This document shows, piece by piece, positions 1 through 8,313 of a DNA stretch of 35,203 nucleotides. Position 1 is the first letter of the stretch. Each line of letters starts with the position of its first letter. The DNA is from Pseudomonas sp. GM80 (GTDB taxonomy: Bacteria > Pseudomonadota > Gammaproteobacteria > Pseudomonadales > Pseudomonadaceae). A program made the translations under genes and the position numbers. The stretch lies in assembly GCF_000282515.1 (NCBI RefSeq), contig NZ_AKJD01000170.1:1-35203 (forward strand). The letters are read 5' to 3'. Under the pieces are notes generated by a model, which saw only the letters and a list, made by a program, of their open reading frames with translations, did not search any database and had not been told where the DNA came from.

Positions 1-70
1 GCTGCGATCTGTTGATCTTGTCTTTTAAAAAACAACATCAAAAGATCGCAGCCTGCGGCAGCTCCTACAA
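1..70. repeat. REP-type inverted repeat, cut by window edge
   Basis: The window opens inside a REP element. GCTGCGATCT at 1-10 pairs with AGATCGCAGC at 43-52, and the right arm continues through the CCTGCGGCAGCTCCTAC core at 53-69. The same family recurs at 19119-19208, 28853-28921 and 35125-35192. The rest of the left arm should lie just outside the window. It separates whatever lies upstream from the PqiA pair. Confidence 0.8.
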
Positions 71-114
71 GGGAGCGTCTATAGTGATCAGGTCTTTGCT
101 GTCGAGCGTTGTCC

Positions 115-711
115 ATGGTCAACACCGAACACCTGATCATCTGCGAGCACTGCGACTGCGTGTATGAAAAAGCCGTGCTCGGCAAACACCAGAAAACCTC
201 GTGCGTACGCTGCGGTGGCGTGCTTCAGCGCTTCAATGGTTTGAGCGTTGAGCAGCGGCTCGCGCTGACGTTCACGGCGGCGGTGCTGTGGCTGTTTGCC
301 AACTTCTACCCGGTGATGAGCATCAGCATGAAAGGCCTAAAAAACAGCGCGACGCTGTGGGACTCGGTGCTGGCGCTGAGTCAGGGGCCGATCACCTTCA
401 TCGCCATGGTCGCGGCCATTGCCATCATCATTGCCCCAGCATTTCAGCTCGTATTGTTGATTTGGGTGCTGGGCTTCGCCCTCGGCGGACAGCGCGCGCC
501 GGGTTTCAAGCTGTGCATGCGCTGGCTGGAAACGCTGCGGCCGTGGAGCATGCTTGAGGTGTGTTTGCTCGGCGCCATGGTCGCGGTGTTCAAACTCGCC
601 GGCTTGCTCGACGTGTTGCCCGGCATCGGCCTGTTCGCGCTGGCGGTACTGAGCCTGATGATGATCCGCATTGCCGGTCGCGACATCCGTGACCTCTGGG
701 ACATTCTATGA
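115..711 (+). CDS. pqiA: PqiA-family (paraquat-inducible protein A) membrane protein, first half
   Basis: Inner-membrane protein of the PqiA/YebS family, which in E. coli works with MCE-domain proteins (PqiB/YebT) in envelope lipid transport. The N-terminus has a zinc-ribbon-like pair of CxxC motifs (C10/C13 and C30/C33 counting from ATG 115). About four hydrophobic segments follow, the first rich in aromatics (LFANFYPVMS). At 198 residues it is half of E. coli PqiA, which is a fused two-domain protein of over 400 residues; here the halves are separate genes. I prefer ATG 115; a TTG at 109 would add two residues, and neither has a clear ribosome binding site. Its stop overlaps the next start as ATGA at 708-711, so the two are translationally coupled. 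No pqiB or pqiC follows, which is unusual for the family. Confidence 0.88.
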   Translation: MVNTEHLIICEHCDCVYEKAVLGKHQKTSCVRCGGVLQRFNGLSVEQRLALTFTAAVLWLFANFYPVMSISMKGLKNSATLWDSVLALSQGPITFIAMVAAIAIIIAPAFQLVLLIWVLGFALGGQRAPGFKLCMRWLETLRPWSMLEVCLLGAMVAVFKLAGLLDVLPGIGLFALAVLSLMMIRIAGRDIRDLWDIL

Positions 712-1394
712 AGCGACCACCGACCGCCAGCGAACTCAATCTGTGCCTGTGTCACAGCTGCGGGCTGGCTTGCGACATGACCAACGAGCCGCATGAATGT
801 CCGCGCTGCGACGCGCCGCTGCATCGGCACAAGACCAATTCGTTGACGCGCACCTGGGCCTACATGCTCGCCGCGCTGGCGTTTTACGTGCCGGCCAATC
901 TCTTGCCAGTGATGAACACCACCATGCTCGGCAGCGGCGCCGACAGCACGATCATGAGCGGCGTGCTGGAGTTCTGGGAAGCGGGGGCGTGGGACATTGC
1001 GCTGATCATCTTCATCGCCAGTATTGCCGTGCCGGGGATCAAGTTTGTTGCCCTGACCCTGCTGCTGACCACCGTGCAACGCGACAGCGCCTGGGCGCGC
1101 AAAGAGCGTTCGAAACTGTACCGCTTCGTCGAGCTGATCGGCTATTGGTCAATGCTCGACGTGCTGGTGGTGGCGCTGGTCGCGGCGCTGGTGAAATTCC
1201 AGGCGCTGGGCGATATCGAGCCACGACCGGGCATTCTGTTTTTTGGCCTGGTCGTGGTGTTCACCATGCTTGCGGCGATGAGCTTTGATCCGCGCCTGAT
1301 CTGGGACAAGGACACGGGCAACGACCTCAGCGACGTTGAACCTCAAGCAGTACCTGCAACGGGTGGCGCAGTGCCTGATCCGACTGGCGTTTGA
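708..1394 (+). CDS. pqiA: PqiA-family membrane protein, second half
   Basis: Second PqiA domain protein (228 residues), start-overlapping the first by ATGA. It has its own zinc-ribbon-like cysteines (C15/C18 and C31/C34), then about four membrane segments, including an LPVMNTTM stretch matching the PVMS stretch of its partner. It ends with a hydrophilic tail of about 28 residues after the usual DPRLIWD end. That tail lies partly inside the 3' end of the opposite-strand ydiJ gene (68-base overlap, 1327-1394). Known relatives usually act with a periplasm-spanning MCE protein and a lipoprotein; neither is encoded downstream. Family assignment is firm; the partner and cargo are unknown. Confidence 0.87.
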   Translation: MKRPPTASELNLCLCHSCGLACDMTNEPHECPRCDAPLHRHKTNSLTRTWAYMLAALAFYVPANLLPVMNTTMLGSGADSTIMSGVLEFWEAGAWDIALIIFIASIAVPGIKFVALTLLLTTVQRDSAWARKERSKLYRFVELIGYWSMLDVLVVALVAALVKFQALGDIEPRPGILFFGLVVVFTMLAAMSFDPRLIWDKDTGNDLSDVEPQAVPATGGAVPDPTGV

Positions 1395-4353
1395 CCTGGC
1401 TGCGGCAAGAATAACCGGTGGCCAGTGCTTCGCTCTTCTCTGCCGGCGCATCGACCTGACGCGCCCACGACTGCTGGTAAATCACCGCTGAGGTTTCACG
1501 GTTGCGCGCCTCGTGGCCATAGGTGCCGGACATGCCGCAGCACCCCGTGGCCTGCGTCGCCAGTTGCAAACCGGCACGCTCGAACACCTGCTCCCACTGG
1601 CGGGTCGCGGCCGGTGCGTTGGTTTTTTCGGTGCAGTGGGCGAGCAGTCGGAATTCTTCGCGTTGATCCTGAGGCGCTTGCTCCGGCATGACCTTGAGCA
1701 GCCACTCCTGCACCAGCGCCACGTCCGGGCATTGTTGCATGCCGGGTACTTTCAAATATTCCTGGCGATAGACCAGGGTCATGGCCGGATCAAGGCCCAG
1801 CAGCGGCACGCCAATATCTGCAAGCTCACGCAACTGCCGCGCATTGCGCAACGCCGCGCGATTGAACGCCGACAGGAAACCCTGCACGTGCAACGGCTTG
1901 CCATTGGCGCTGAACGGTGCCAGATAAACCTGATAACCAAGACGCGAAATCAGCTCGACCAGGTCGGCCAGCAGCGGCGCTTCGAAGTAACGCGTGAACG
2001 CATCCTGGACGATCACCACACTGCGTTCACGTTGCGCCTCGGTCAGTGCGGACAAGGTCGAGACCGTGGCCGGTTGCACTTGCCAGCGACGCATGGCGGC
2101 ATGAAAATCAAAACGACTGAGCAACGGCACATCGACCATGCCGCCGACACGCTCTAGCAGACCACGCACCCACGCAGCGCCCATCATGCCGTTGTACAGC
2201 GCCGCAATTCGCGCCATGTAGGGAATGCTGTACTCCAGCGAGGCGATCAGATAATCCCGCGCCGGACGCAGATAGCGGCCGTGATACAGCTCAAGAAAGC
2301 GTGAACGAAACTCCGGCACATTGACCTTCACCGGGCACTGCCCCGCGCAGGACTTGCACGCCAGGCAACCGGCCATGGCGTCGTAAACCTCATGAGAGAA
2401 ATCTTCGGACTGCTGACGCGTGTTGCGCCAGCGCTGCCACAGCGTGCTGAAAAACGCCGGTTTGCGCATGGCATCAGACAACACATCGACGCCCGCCTCG
2501 CCCTGCAAACGCAGCCACTCGCGGATCAACGACGCGCGCCCCTTCGGCGACTGCGAACGCTCGCGGGTGGCCTTCCATGACGGGCACATCGCATCATCCG
2601 GGTCGAAGTTGTAGCAGGCGCCGTTGCCGTTGCAGTGCATGGCCGCGCCGTAGTCCTGCCAGACCTTTTCGTCGATCTGCCGATCGAGTTCACCGCGCAG
2701 GGTCACTTCGTCGATCTTCAGCAACGCCGCATCGGTATTGGCCGGGGTGGCAATCTTGCCGGGGTTGAATTGGTTGAACGGGTCGAACGCCGCTTTCAGT
2801 GCTTGCAGCGCCGGATAGAGTTCACCGAAAAATGCCGGCGCGTATTCCGAACGCAGACCTTTGCCGTGCTCGCCCCACAGCAGACCGCCGTAACGCTGGG
2901 TCAGCGCCGCGACGCCATCGGACACCGGACGCACCAGCGCGGCTTGCTGCGGGTCTTTCATGTCGAGAATCGGCCGCACGTGCAGCACGCCCGCATCGAC
3001 GTGACCGAACATGCCGTACTGCAAACCGTGGCTGTCGAGCAGGTCGCGCAATTCGGCGATGTACTCGGCCAGATGCTGCGGCGGCACCGCCGTGTCTTCG
3101 ACAAACGGCTGCGGCCGCGCTTCACCGGCGACGTTGCCGAGCAAGCCCACCGCCCGTTTGCGCATGCCGTAGACCTTGTTTACCGCCGCGTGGCCGACCG
3201 CCAGTGTGTGGCCCAGACGCTCGACCGTGCGGTCGCTGCCCAAGTGCTCGACAAACGCCTCGACCCGCCGTTGCAACTCTTCCGGATCGTCACCACAGAA
3301 CTCGACCAGATTGATGCCCAGAGTCGGCCGCTCGGCGCTCGCCGGGAAGTATTCGGCGACACCGTGCCAGACGATGTCCTGCATCGCCAGCAGCAAGACT
3401 TTCGAGTCGACGGTTTCGATCGATAACGGCTTGAGCGCCATCAACGCACGCGCATCGCGCAAGGCGTCCATGAACCCGGCGTAGCGGATGTTCACCAGCA
3501 TCGTGTGCGTAGGGATCGGCAGCACATTCAGGCGTGCCTCGACCACGAAACCCAGCGAGCCTTCGGCGCCGCACAGCACGCTGTTGAGGTTGAAACGGTT
3601 GTCCGCTTCACGCAGGTGCGCGAGGTCATAACCGGTCAGGCAACGATTGAGATCGGGGAAGCGTTCTTTGATCAGCTCACCCTGCTCATCAATGATCTGC
3701 CGAGCACAGCGATAGACTTCGCCGACGCGATCCGTGCGGGCGCAAAGCGCTTGCAGTTCGCGCTCTTCCAGCGGCTGACCGTGCAAACGCTCGCCACCGC
3801 GCAAGACCATGTCGAGTTCAAGCACATGGTCGCGGGTCTTGCCGTAGGTGCAACTGCCCTGCCCGCTGGCATCGGTGTTGATCATGCCGCCGACGGTGGC
3901 GCGGTTGGAGGTCGACAGCTCAGGGGCGAAGAACAGCCCGGCAGATTTCAGTGCGGCGTTGAGCTGATCCTTGACCACCCCGGCCTGCACGCGCACCCAG
4001 CGCTCCTCGACGTTGATTTCGAGGATGCGGTTCATGTGCCGCGACAGGTCGACGACGATGCCATCGGTCAACGATTGGCCATTGGTACCGGTGCCGCCGC
4101 CGCGCGGGGTGATCACCACGTGTTGATAGGCCGGCTCGGCGATCAGTCGCGCCACCCGCGCGACGTCATCGGCGTCCATCGGAAACACCGCCGCTTGCGG
4201 CAAGCGCTGATAGATCGAGTTGTCGGTCGCCAGCACCACGCGGCTGGCGTAATCGGCGCTGACTTCACCGCGAAAACCGCTGTTCTTCAGCGCATTCAGG
4301 AACTGTTGGTAATCGGCGGCCAGGGCTTTGGCGGGGGACAGCTGGGCAATCAT
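1327..4353 (-). CDS. ydiJ: YdiJ-type D-2-hydroxyglutarate dehydrogenase, FAD and Fe-S protein
   Basis: Large soluble oxidoreductase (1008 residues; E. coli YdiJ is about 1018) that oxidises D-2-hydroxyglutarate to 2-oxoglutarate and passes electrons through Fe-S centres. An FAD-binding PCMH domain comes first (PRGGGTGTNGQ at 83-93, then an ATVGGMINTDASG stretch near 152-164). The FAD-oxidase C domain follows, with HVDAGVLHVRP near 451-461 and WGEHGKG near 493-499, carrying the expected metal-binding His and Glu. Next are Fe-S ligands: C574/C580/C590 and a ferredoxin-type CxxCxxCxxxC at C663/C666/C669/C673. The C-terminal CCG-type domain has HCTEKT near 907-912 and CCG at 938-940. ATG 4353 is the only sensible start, though its ribosome binding site is weak. 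It is divergent from a LysR gene with a palindrome between them. In Pseudomonas this activity is linked to serine synthesis, because SerA can produce D-2-hydroxyglutarate. Confidence 0.93.
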   Translation of the reverse strand: MIAQLSPAKALAADYQQFLNALKNSGFRGEVSADYASRVVLATDNSIYQRLPQAAVFPMDADDVARVARLIAEPAYQHVVITPRGGGTGTNGQSLTDGIVVDLSRHMNRILEINVEERWVRVQAGVVKDQLNAALKSAGLFFAPELSTSNRATVGGMINTDASGQGSCTYGKTRDHVLELDMVLRGGERLHGQPLEERELQALCARTDRVGEVYRCARQIIDEQGELIKERFPDLNRCLTGYDLAHLREADNRFNLNSVLCGAEGSLGFVVEARLNVLPIPTHTMLVNIRYAGFMDALRDARALMALKPLSIETVDSKVLLLAMQDIVWHGVAEYFPASAERPTLGINLVEFCGDDPEELQRRVEAFVEHLGSDRTVERLGHTLAVGHAAVNKVYGMRKRAVGLLGNVAGEARPQPFVEDTAVPPQHLAEYIAELRDLLDSHGLQYGMFGHVDAGVLHVRPILDMKDPQQAALVRPVSDGVAALTQRYGGLLWGEHGKGLRSEYAPAFFGELYPALQALKAAFDPFNQFNPGKIATPANTDAALLKIDEVTLRGELDRQIDEKVWQDYGAAMHCNGNGACYNFDPDDAMCPSWKATRERSQSPKGRASLIREWLRLQGEAGVDVLSDAMRKPAFFSTLWQRWRNTRQQSEDFSHEVYDAMAGCLACKSCAGQCPVKVNVPEFRSRFLELYHGRYLRPARDYLIASLEYSIPYMARIAALYNGMMGAAWVRGLLERVGGMVDVPLLSRFDFHAAMRRWQVQPATVSTLSALTEAQRERSVVIVQDAFTRYFEAPLLADLVELISRLGYQVYLAPFSANGKPLHVQGFLSAFNRAALRNARQLRELADIGVPLLGLDPAMTLVYRQEYLKVPGMQQCPDVALVQEWLLKVMPEQAPQDQREEFRLLAHCTEKTNAPAATRQWEQVFERAGLQLATQATGCCGMSGTYGHEARNRETSAVIYQQSWARQVDAPAEKSEALATGYSCRSQVKRQSDQALRHPLQVLLEVQRR

Positions 4354-4403
4354 CGGTCAGGAAATCTCGGTCAACATCGGGCTATGTGGCGCTGAACAGT
4401 TGT

Positions 4404-4422
4404 ACGCAATGAATGATTGCGT
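4404..4422. promoter_or_regulatory. Candidate LysR operator, 19-bp perfect palindrome
   Basis: ACGCAAT-GAATG-ATTGCGT has perfect 7-base arms and lies between the divergent ydiJ and LysR starts (4353 and 4512). It contains T-N11-A spacing, the usual LysR-family binding format. A second perfect repeat, GTTCA-TTGC-TGAAC, lies at 4450-4463. Assignment to the adjacent LysR protein is inferred from position. Confidence 0.5.
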
Positions 4423-4511
4423 CAGGCTGCGCCATCTAATGGTGCCCATGTTCATTGCTGAACGACCTTGGGACAACCGTAAATTCGACCCGCTATTGAT
4501 GACTTTTACGA

Positions 4512-5396
4512 ATGAATCCGCGCACGCTCACACCGTCGATGTCGTTATTGCTGGCGTTCGAGGCTGCCGCACGCCATGAAAGCTACACCCGCGCGGCGCA
4601 TGAACTGTCGCTGACGCAAAGCGCGGTCAGCCGGCAAGTGCAGATTCTCGAGAAAATGCTCGGCATGCGCTTGTTCACTCGTGAAGGCCGGCAAGTGGTG
4701 CTCACCGACGTCGGGCGCATGTATCAGCGCGAGCTGGCAGAGGCGTTGGGGCAAATTCGCAGCGCGACATTGCAGGCGATGGCGTTTGGTTCCGGCGTTC
4801 ACAGTTTGCGCCTGGCGACGCTGCCGACCTTCGGCTCGAAGTGGCTGCTGCCGCGACTCAAGGATTTCTATAACGCCCACCCAGGCATGACCGTGCATTT
4901 GCATTCGCGTATCGAAGCGATCGACTTTGATACCAGCGAAATCGATGCGGCGATTTGCGTCGGCAGCGGAGAATGGCCGGGGCTGACCGCTCTGCCCCTG
5001 CACACCGAAGAGCTGGTGGTGATCGCCAGCGCGCAACTGTCGGCTGCCGAGCGCGATGACGCCGAACAGCGGATCGCCGGGCAACTGCTGCTAAACGTCA
5101 GCAGCAATGCGCAGGCATGGGCGGAATGGTTCAGTCATCACGGCCTGCCCCACCGCAGCATGCGCATCGGCCCGAGTTTTGAGATGACCTCGCACTTGAT
5201 TCAGGCAGTACGGGCGAATATCGGGGTGGGGTTGGTGCCGCGGATTTTGGTGGAGGATGAGTTATTGAATGGTGATCTGCTGCAACTCGGGGAAGCGATT
5301 ACCAGCCGACGCAGCTATTACCTGGTGTATCCGCCGCGCAATGAAAATCTGCCATCGCTGAAAGCGTTTCGGGATTGGCTGGTAAAGACACTCTGA
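4512..5396 (+). CDS. LysR-family transcriptional regulator, GcvA-like
   Basis: A 294-residue LysR-type regulator of normal length. The winged helix-turn-helix occupies roughly residues 8-67 (SYTRAAHELSLTQSAVSRQV, then the wing with LFTREGRQVVLTDVG). The substrate-binding domain follows from about residue 95 (LRLATLPTFGSKWLLPRL), a pattern typical of the GcvA subgroup. It is divergent from ydiJ with a 158-base gap holding two perfect palindromes, so control of ydiJ and of itself is the simplest inference. The ribosome binding site before ATG 4512 is poor, and I see no better start. The effector is unknown; D-2-hydroxyglutarate or a related organic acid is only a guess. Confidence 0.9.
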   Translation: MNPRTLTPSMSLLLAFEAAARHESYTRAAHELSLTQSAVSRQVQILEKMLGMRLFTREGRQVVLTDVGRMYQRELAEALGQIRSATLQAMAFGSGVHSLRLATLPTFGSKWLLPRLKDFYNAHPGMTVHLHSRIEAIDFDTSEIDAAICVGSGEWPGLTALPLHTEELVVIASAQLSAAERDDAEQRIAGQLLLNVSSNAQAWAEWFSHHGLPHRSMRIGPSFEMTSHLIQAVRANIGVGLVPRILVEDELLNGDLLQLGEAITSRRSYYLVYPPRNENLPSLKAFRDWLVKTL

Positions 5397-5404
5397 CTGG
5401 AGAA

Positions 5405-5503
5405 CCTCATCGCGGGCAAGCCCGCTCCCACAGGGTTCTTCGTTGAATACAGAGTTTGCAATCGACACGATAACCTGTGGGAGCGGGCTTGCCCGCGATG
5501 AGG
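5405..5503. repeat. REP-type inverted repeat, 30-bp perfect arms
   Basis: The arm at 5405-5434 (core CGCGGGCAAGCCCGCTCCCA) is repeated exactly in inverse at 5474-5503, with a 39-base loop. This is a common Pseudomonas intergenic repeat of a different family from the one at the window start. It sits between two convergent genes (LysR ending at 5396 and the dehydratase ending at 5519), so it may also act as a bidirectional terminator. Confidence 0.85.
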
Positions 5504-5518
5504 CCAGTCCTGACGCTA

Positions 5519-6793
5519 TCAAAACCTCGGTTTGACCGCCTTCCAGTCCGGCTTATAGCGTTGCATCTGCCGCACATCGTCACGCTGACGAATCCCGCAC
5601 GTCAGGTACTGATCATGCAGCTTGCCCAACTGCGCGTGATCCAGTTCCAGCCCAAGCCCCGGCGCTCGCGTGATTTTCACGCAGCCGTCGACAATCGGCA
5701 GCTTGCCGCCCTTGATGACTTCTTCATCCGACTCCTGCCACGGGTAATGCGTGTCGCAGGCGTAATCCAGATTCGGCACGGCCGCCGCCACATGCGCCAT
5801 CGCCATCAGGCTGATGCCCAGGTGCGAATTGGAATGCATCGACACGCCAACACCGAACACATCGCACATCTTCGCCAGCGTCTGCGTGTCGCGCAGGCCG
5901 CCCCAATAATGATGGTCGGCGAGGACGATCTGCACGCTGTTCTGCTCGACACTTCTGCGGAATTCTTCGAAATCGGTGACCACCATATTGGTCGCCAGCG
6001 GCAGGCCCGTGCGCTTGTGCAATTCGGCCATGCCGTCGAGGCCCGGGGTCGGGTCTTCGTAATACTGCAGATCATCACCGAGCAACTCGGCCATGCGAAT
6101 AGAGGTTTCCAGTGACCAATTGCCGTTCGGATCGATGCGCAACGGATAACCGGGAAAAGCTTTTTTCAGCGCCTTAATGCACGCCACTTCATGCTCCGGC
6201 GGCAATGTACCGGCCTTGAGCTTGATGCTTTTGAAACCGTACGCCTCGATCATCCGTGCAGCCTGCGCAACGATCTGCTGCTCGCTGAGCGCTTCGCCCC
6301 AGTTGTCCGGCTTGTACGGCGAATCGACGTGCTGCGCATACTTGAAGAACAGATAGGCACTGAACGGCACCTCATCGCGTATGGCGCCGCCGAGCAGGTC
6401 CACCAATGGCACGTTCAGGTAATGCGCCTGCAAATCGAGAAAGGCCACTTCGAACGCCGAATAGGCGTTGCTCACCGCTTTGCTCGCGTGGGAACCGGGT
6501 GCCAACTCGGCACCGGCAACACTGGCCGGTTTGTTGGCCGCGACGGTGGCCTGCACGATGGCGCGCAACTGGTTGAGGTTGAATGGATCGAGGCCGATCA
6601 GCTGCGACTGCAACTGCTGCTGGATCGCCAGCGCCGGGGCGTCGCCGTAGCTTTCGCCGAGGCCGATGTAGCCGTTGTCGCTTTCGATCTCGATGATCGA
6701 ACGCAGGGCGAAGGGTTCGTGGATGCCGCTGGCGTTGAGCAACGGCGGATCACGGAAGGCAATCGGGGTCACGGTTACGCGGGTGATTTTCAA
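5519..6793 (-). CDS. gudD: Glucarate dehydratase-type enolase-superfamily enzyme
   Basis: A 424-residue member of the mandelate racemase/enolase superfamily, closest by eye to glucarate dehydratases, which convert D-glucarate to 5-keto-4-deoxyglucarate. The N-terminal capping domain is followed by the barrel with the KxK pair (K191/K193), metal ligands D221 (RIDPNG) and E246 (YYEDP), N269 (ATNM) and D293 (LADHH), and the catalytic H320 (MHSNSH). The start is TTG at 6793 behind a good AGGAG site seven bases away; no usable ATG lies nearby. It follows the MFS permease gene by 30 bases on the same strand, forming a two-gene operon. HSNSH replaces the HSNNH of E. coli GudD, so the sugar acid could differ (galactarate, or an unstudied acid). 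Confidence 0.85.
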   Translation of the reverse strand: MKITRVTVTPIAFRDPPLLNASGIHEPFALRSIIEIESDNGYIGLGESYGDAPALAIQQQLQSQLIGLDPFNLNQLRAIVQATVAANKPASVAGAELAPGSHASKAVSNAYSAFEVAFLDLQAHYLNVPLVDLLGGAIRDEVPFSAYLFFKYAQHVDSPYKPDNWGEALSEQQIVAQAARMIEAYGFKSIKLKAGTLPPEHEVACIKALKKAFPGYPLRIDPNGNWSLETSIRMAELLGDDLQYYEDPTPGLDGMAELHKRTGLPLATNMVVTDFEEFRRSVEQNSVQIVLADHHYWGGLRDTQTLAKMCDVFGVGVSMHSNSHLGISLMAMAHVAAAVPNLDYACDTHYPWQESDEEVIKGGKLPIVDGCVKITRAPGLGLELDHAQLGKLHDQYLTCGIRQRDDVRQMQRYKPDWKAVKPRF

Positions 6794-6823
6794 GGTAACG
6801 CTCCTGACAGATCAACAATCAAT

Positions 6824-8191
6824 TCAATGGCTCGCGGCCGGGCTGGCCGTCACGACAACGGCGGCCCCGTCATGCGGCTTTGCAAGGTTTTTACCTTTTG
6901 CGCCGGGCGCCGTGCGGGCAAAAAAGATCACCACCGCAGCGATCAGCGACGTCGCGGCCAGGCCATACAGACCGCCCTCGATGGAGCCGGTGGTTTGCTC
7001 GAGAAAGCCGAACGCGGTGGGCGCCACGAAGCCGCCGAGGTTGCCGATCGAGTTGATCAATGCGATCACCGCAGCGGCGATGCGCGCATCCAGATAGCTC
7101 TGCGGAATCGGCCAGAACAGCGCCGACGCCGCCTTGAAACCGATGGCCGCGAAACAGATCGCGACGAAGGCGAAGATAGGTCCGCCGGTGGTCGACATGA
7201 ACATGCCGATCGCCGCGATCACCAGCGTCAGGGCGACCCAGGCTTGCTGGAACTTCCACTTGCCGGCCATCGCCGCGAAGCCGTACATGGCGACAATCGA
7301 GATAATCCACGGGATCGAGTTGAGCAGGCCGACCTGAAAGTCGCCGAGGTTGCCCATCTTCTTGATCATGCTCGGCAGCCAGAACGTCGCGCCGTAAATG
7401 GTCAGGGCGATGGAGAAATAGATGAAACAGAACAGCGCGATCTGCCGATCCGCCAACAGTTTGAACATCGACGGCTTGGCCTCTTGCACCGCTTCACGGG
7501 CTCGCTGCTCTTCGGCAATCGCCGCGACCAGCGCTTCACGCTCCTCTTCGCTCAACCATTTGGCCTGACGCGGATGCGATTGCAGCCAGAACCACACAAA
7601 CCCACAGAGCACCACGGATGCCGCACCCTCGATCAGGAACATCCACTGCCAGCCATGCAGGCCCAGCCCGCTGATGTGCAGAAGCGCACCGGACACCGGG
7701 CCGGAGATCACCGAGGCAATCGCCGAACCACTGAGAAATACCGCCATGGTCTTGCCGCGCTCAGAGGCCGGCAGCCATTGGGTGAAGTAATAAATGATCC
7801 CCGGAAAGAACCCCGCCTCCGCCGCACCGAGAATAAAGCGCAGCACGTAGAAACTGGTTTCACCTTTGACGAACGCCATGGCCATGGCGGCGGCACCCCA
7901 GGTGAACATGATCCGCGTCAGCCAGACCCGCGCGCCGTAGCGTTGCAGCAGCATGTTGGACGGCACTTCGAACAGTGCGTAGCCCACGAAAAACAGCCCG
8001 GCGCCAAGCCCATAGGCCGCAGCGCCGATGCCCAGATCGGTTTCCAGGTGGCTGCGCACGAAACCGATATTGACCCGATCGATGTAGTTGACGATGAACA
8101 TCACCACGAACAGCGGCAGCACATGGCGCTTGACCTTGGCGGCGGCACGGGCGAGTACCGTGACATCCGGCGAACTCTGCAGGGTTTTCAA
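6824..8191 (-). CDS. MFS transporter, anion:cation symporter family, likely sugar-acid uptake
   Basis: A 455-residue, 12-segment major facilitator permease. The first segment reads LPLFVVMFIVNYIDRVNIGF, a hallmark of the anion:cation symporter (GudP/ExuT/phthalate permease) family. A RYGARVWLTR loop and an RFILGAAEAGFFPG motif follow, with a hydrophilic central loop near residues 210-245. It likely brings in the substrate of the downstream GudD-type enzyme. The start is TTG at 8191 with GGGAG seven bases upstream; the first internal ATGs lie inside the first membrane segment. It is transcribed divergently from a LysR regulator across a 120-base gap. The C-terminal 25 residues are Ala-rich and poorly conserved in this family. 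Confidence 0.88.
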   Translation of the reverse strand: MKTLQSSPDVTVLARAAAKVKRHVLPLFVVMFIVNYIDRVNIGFVRSHLETDLGIGAAAYGLGAGLFFVGYALFEVPSNMLLQRYGARVWLTRIMFTWGAAAMAMAFVKGETSFYVLRFILGAAEAGFFPGIIYYFTQWLPASERGKTMAVFLSGSAIASVISGPVSGALLHISGLGLHGWQWMFLIEGAASVVLCGFVWFWLQSHPRQAKWLSEEEREALVAAIAEEQRAREAVQEAKPSMFKLLADRQIALFCFIYFSIALTIYGATFWLPSMIKKMGNLGDFQVGLLNSIPWIISIVAMYGFAAMAGKWKFQQAWVALTLVIAAIGMFMSTTGGPIFAFVAICFAAIGFKAASALFWPIPQSYLDARIAAAVIALINSIGNLGGFVAPTAFGFLEQTTGSIEGGLYGLAATSLIAAVVIFFARTAPGAKGKNLAKPHDGAAVVVTASPAASH

Positions 8192-8269
8192 GAGGCGACT
8201 CCCGATCTTGTTTTTTTAGGGATGGCGTGAAGCGATGGAGTCGATCATGGACGGCGATCATTGATCCCG

Positions 8270-8313
8270 TCTAATCTAACTTGGCATTCGATTGATACCT
8301 GGATTAGATCAAT
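8270..8313. promoter_or_regulatory. Candidate LysR operators between permease and regulator
   Basis: Two inverted repeats overlap here: TCTAATC (8270-8276) with GATTAGA (8302-8308), and ATTGAT (8291-8296) with ATCAAT (8308-8313). The second spans the first two bases of the regulator's ATG (8312), a natural place for autorepression. Both contain T-N11-A type spacing. Assignment is by position and symmetry only. Confidence 0.45.

Noticed and set aside
2635..4395. Two long plus-strand frames (263 and 296 residues) opposite ydiJ
   Set aside because: They are antisense to ydiJ, whose Fe-S and FAD motifs are unmistakable. Neither has a ribosome binding site or domain.
5405..5503. Inverted repeat considered as an insertion-sequence end or CRISPR unit
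   Set aside because: There is one inverted pair with no spacers and no transposase gene. The same type of element is scattered through the window, so it is a REP element.
6191..8230. 679-residue plus-strand frame opposite the GudD and MFS genes
   Set aside because: It is antisense to two well-recognised genes. Its residues are rich in Arg, His, Gln and Asp, the usual result of reading high-GC codons on the opposite strand, and no domain is visible.
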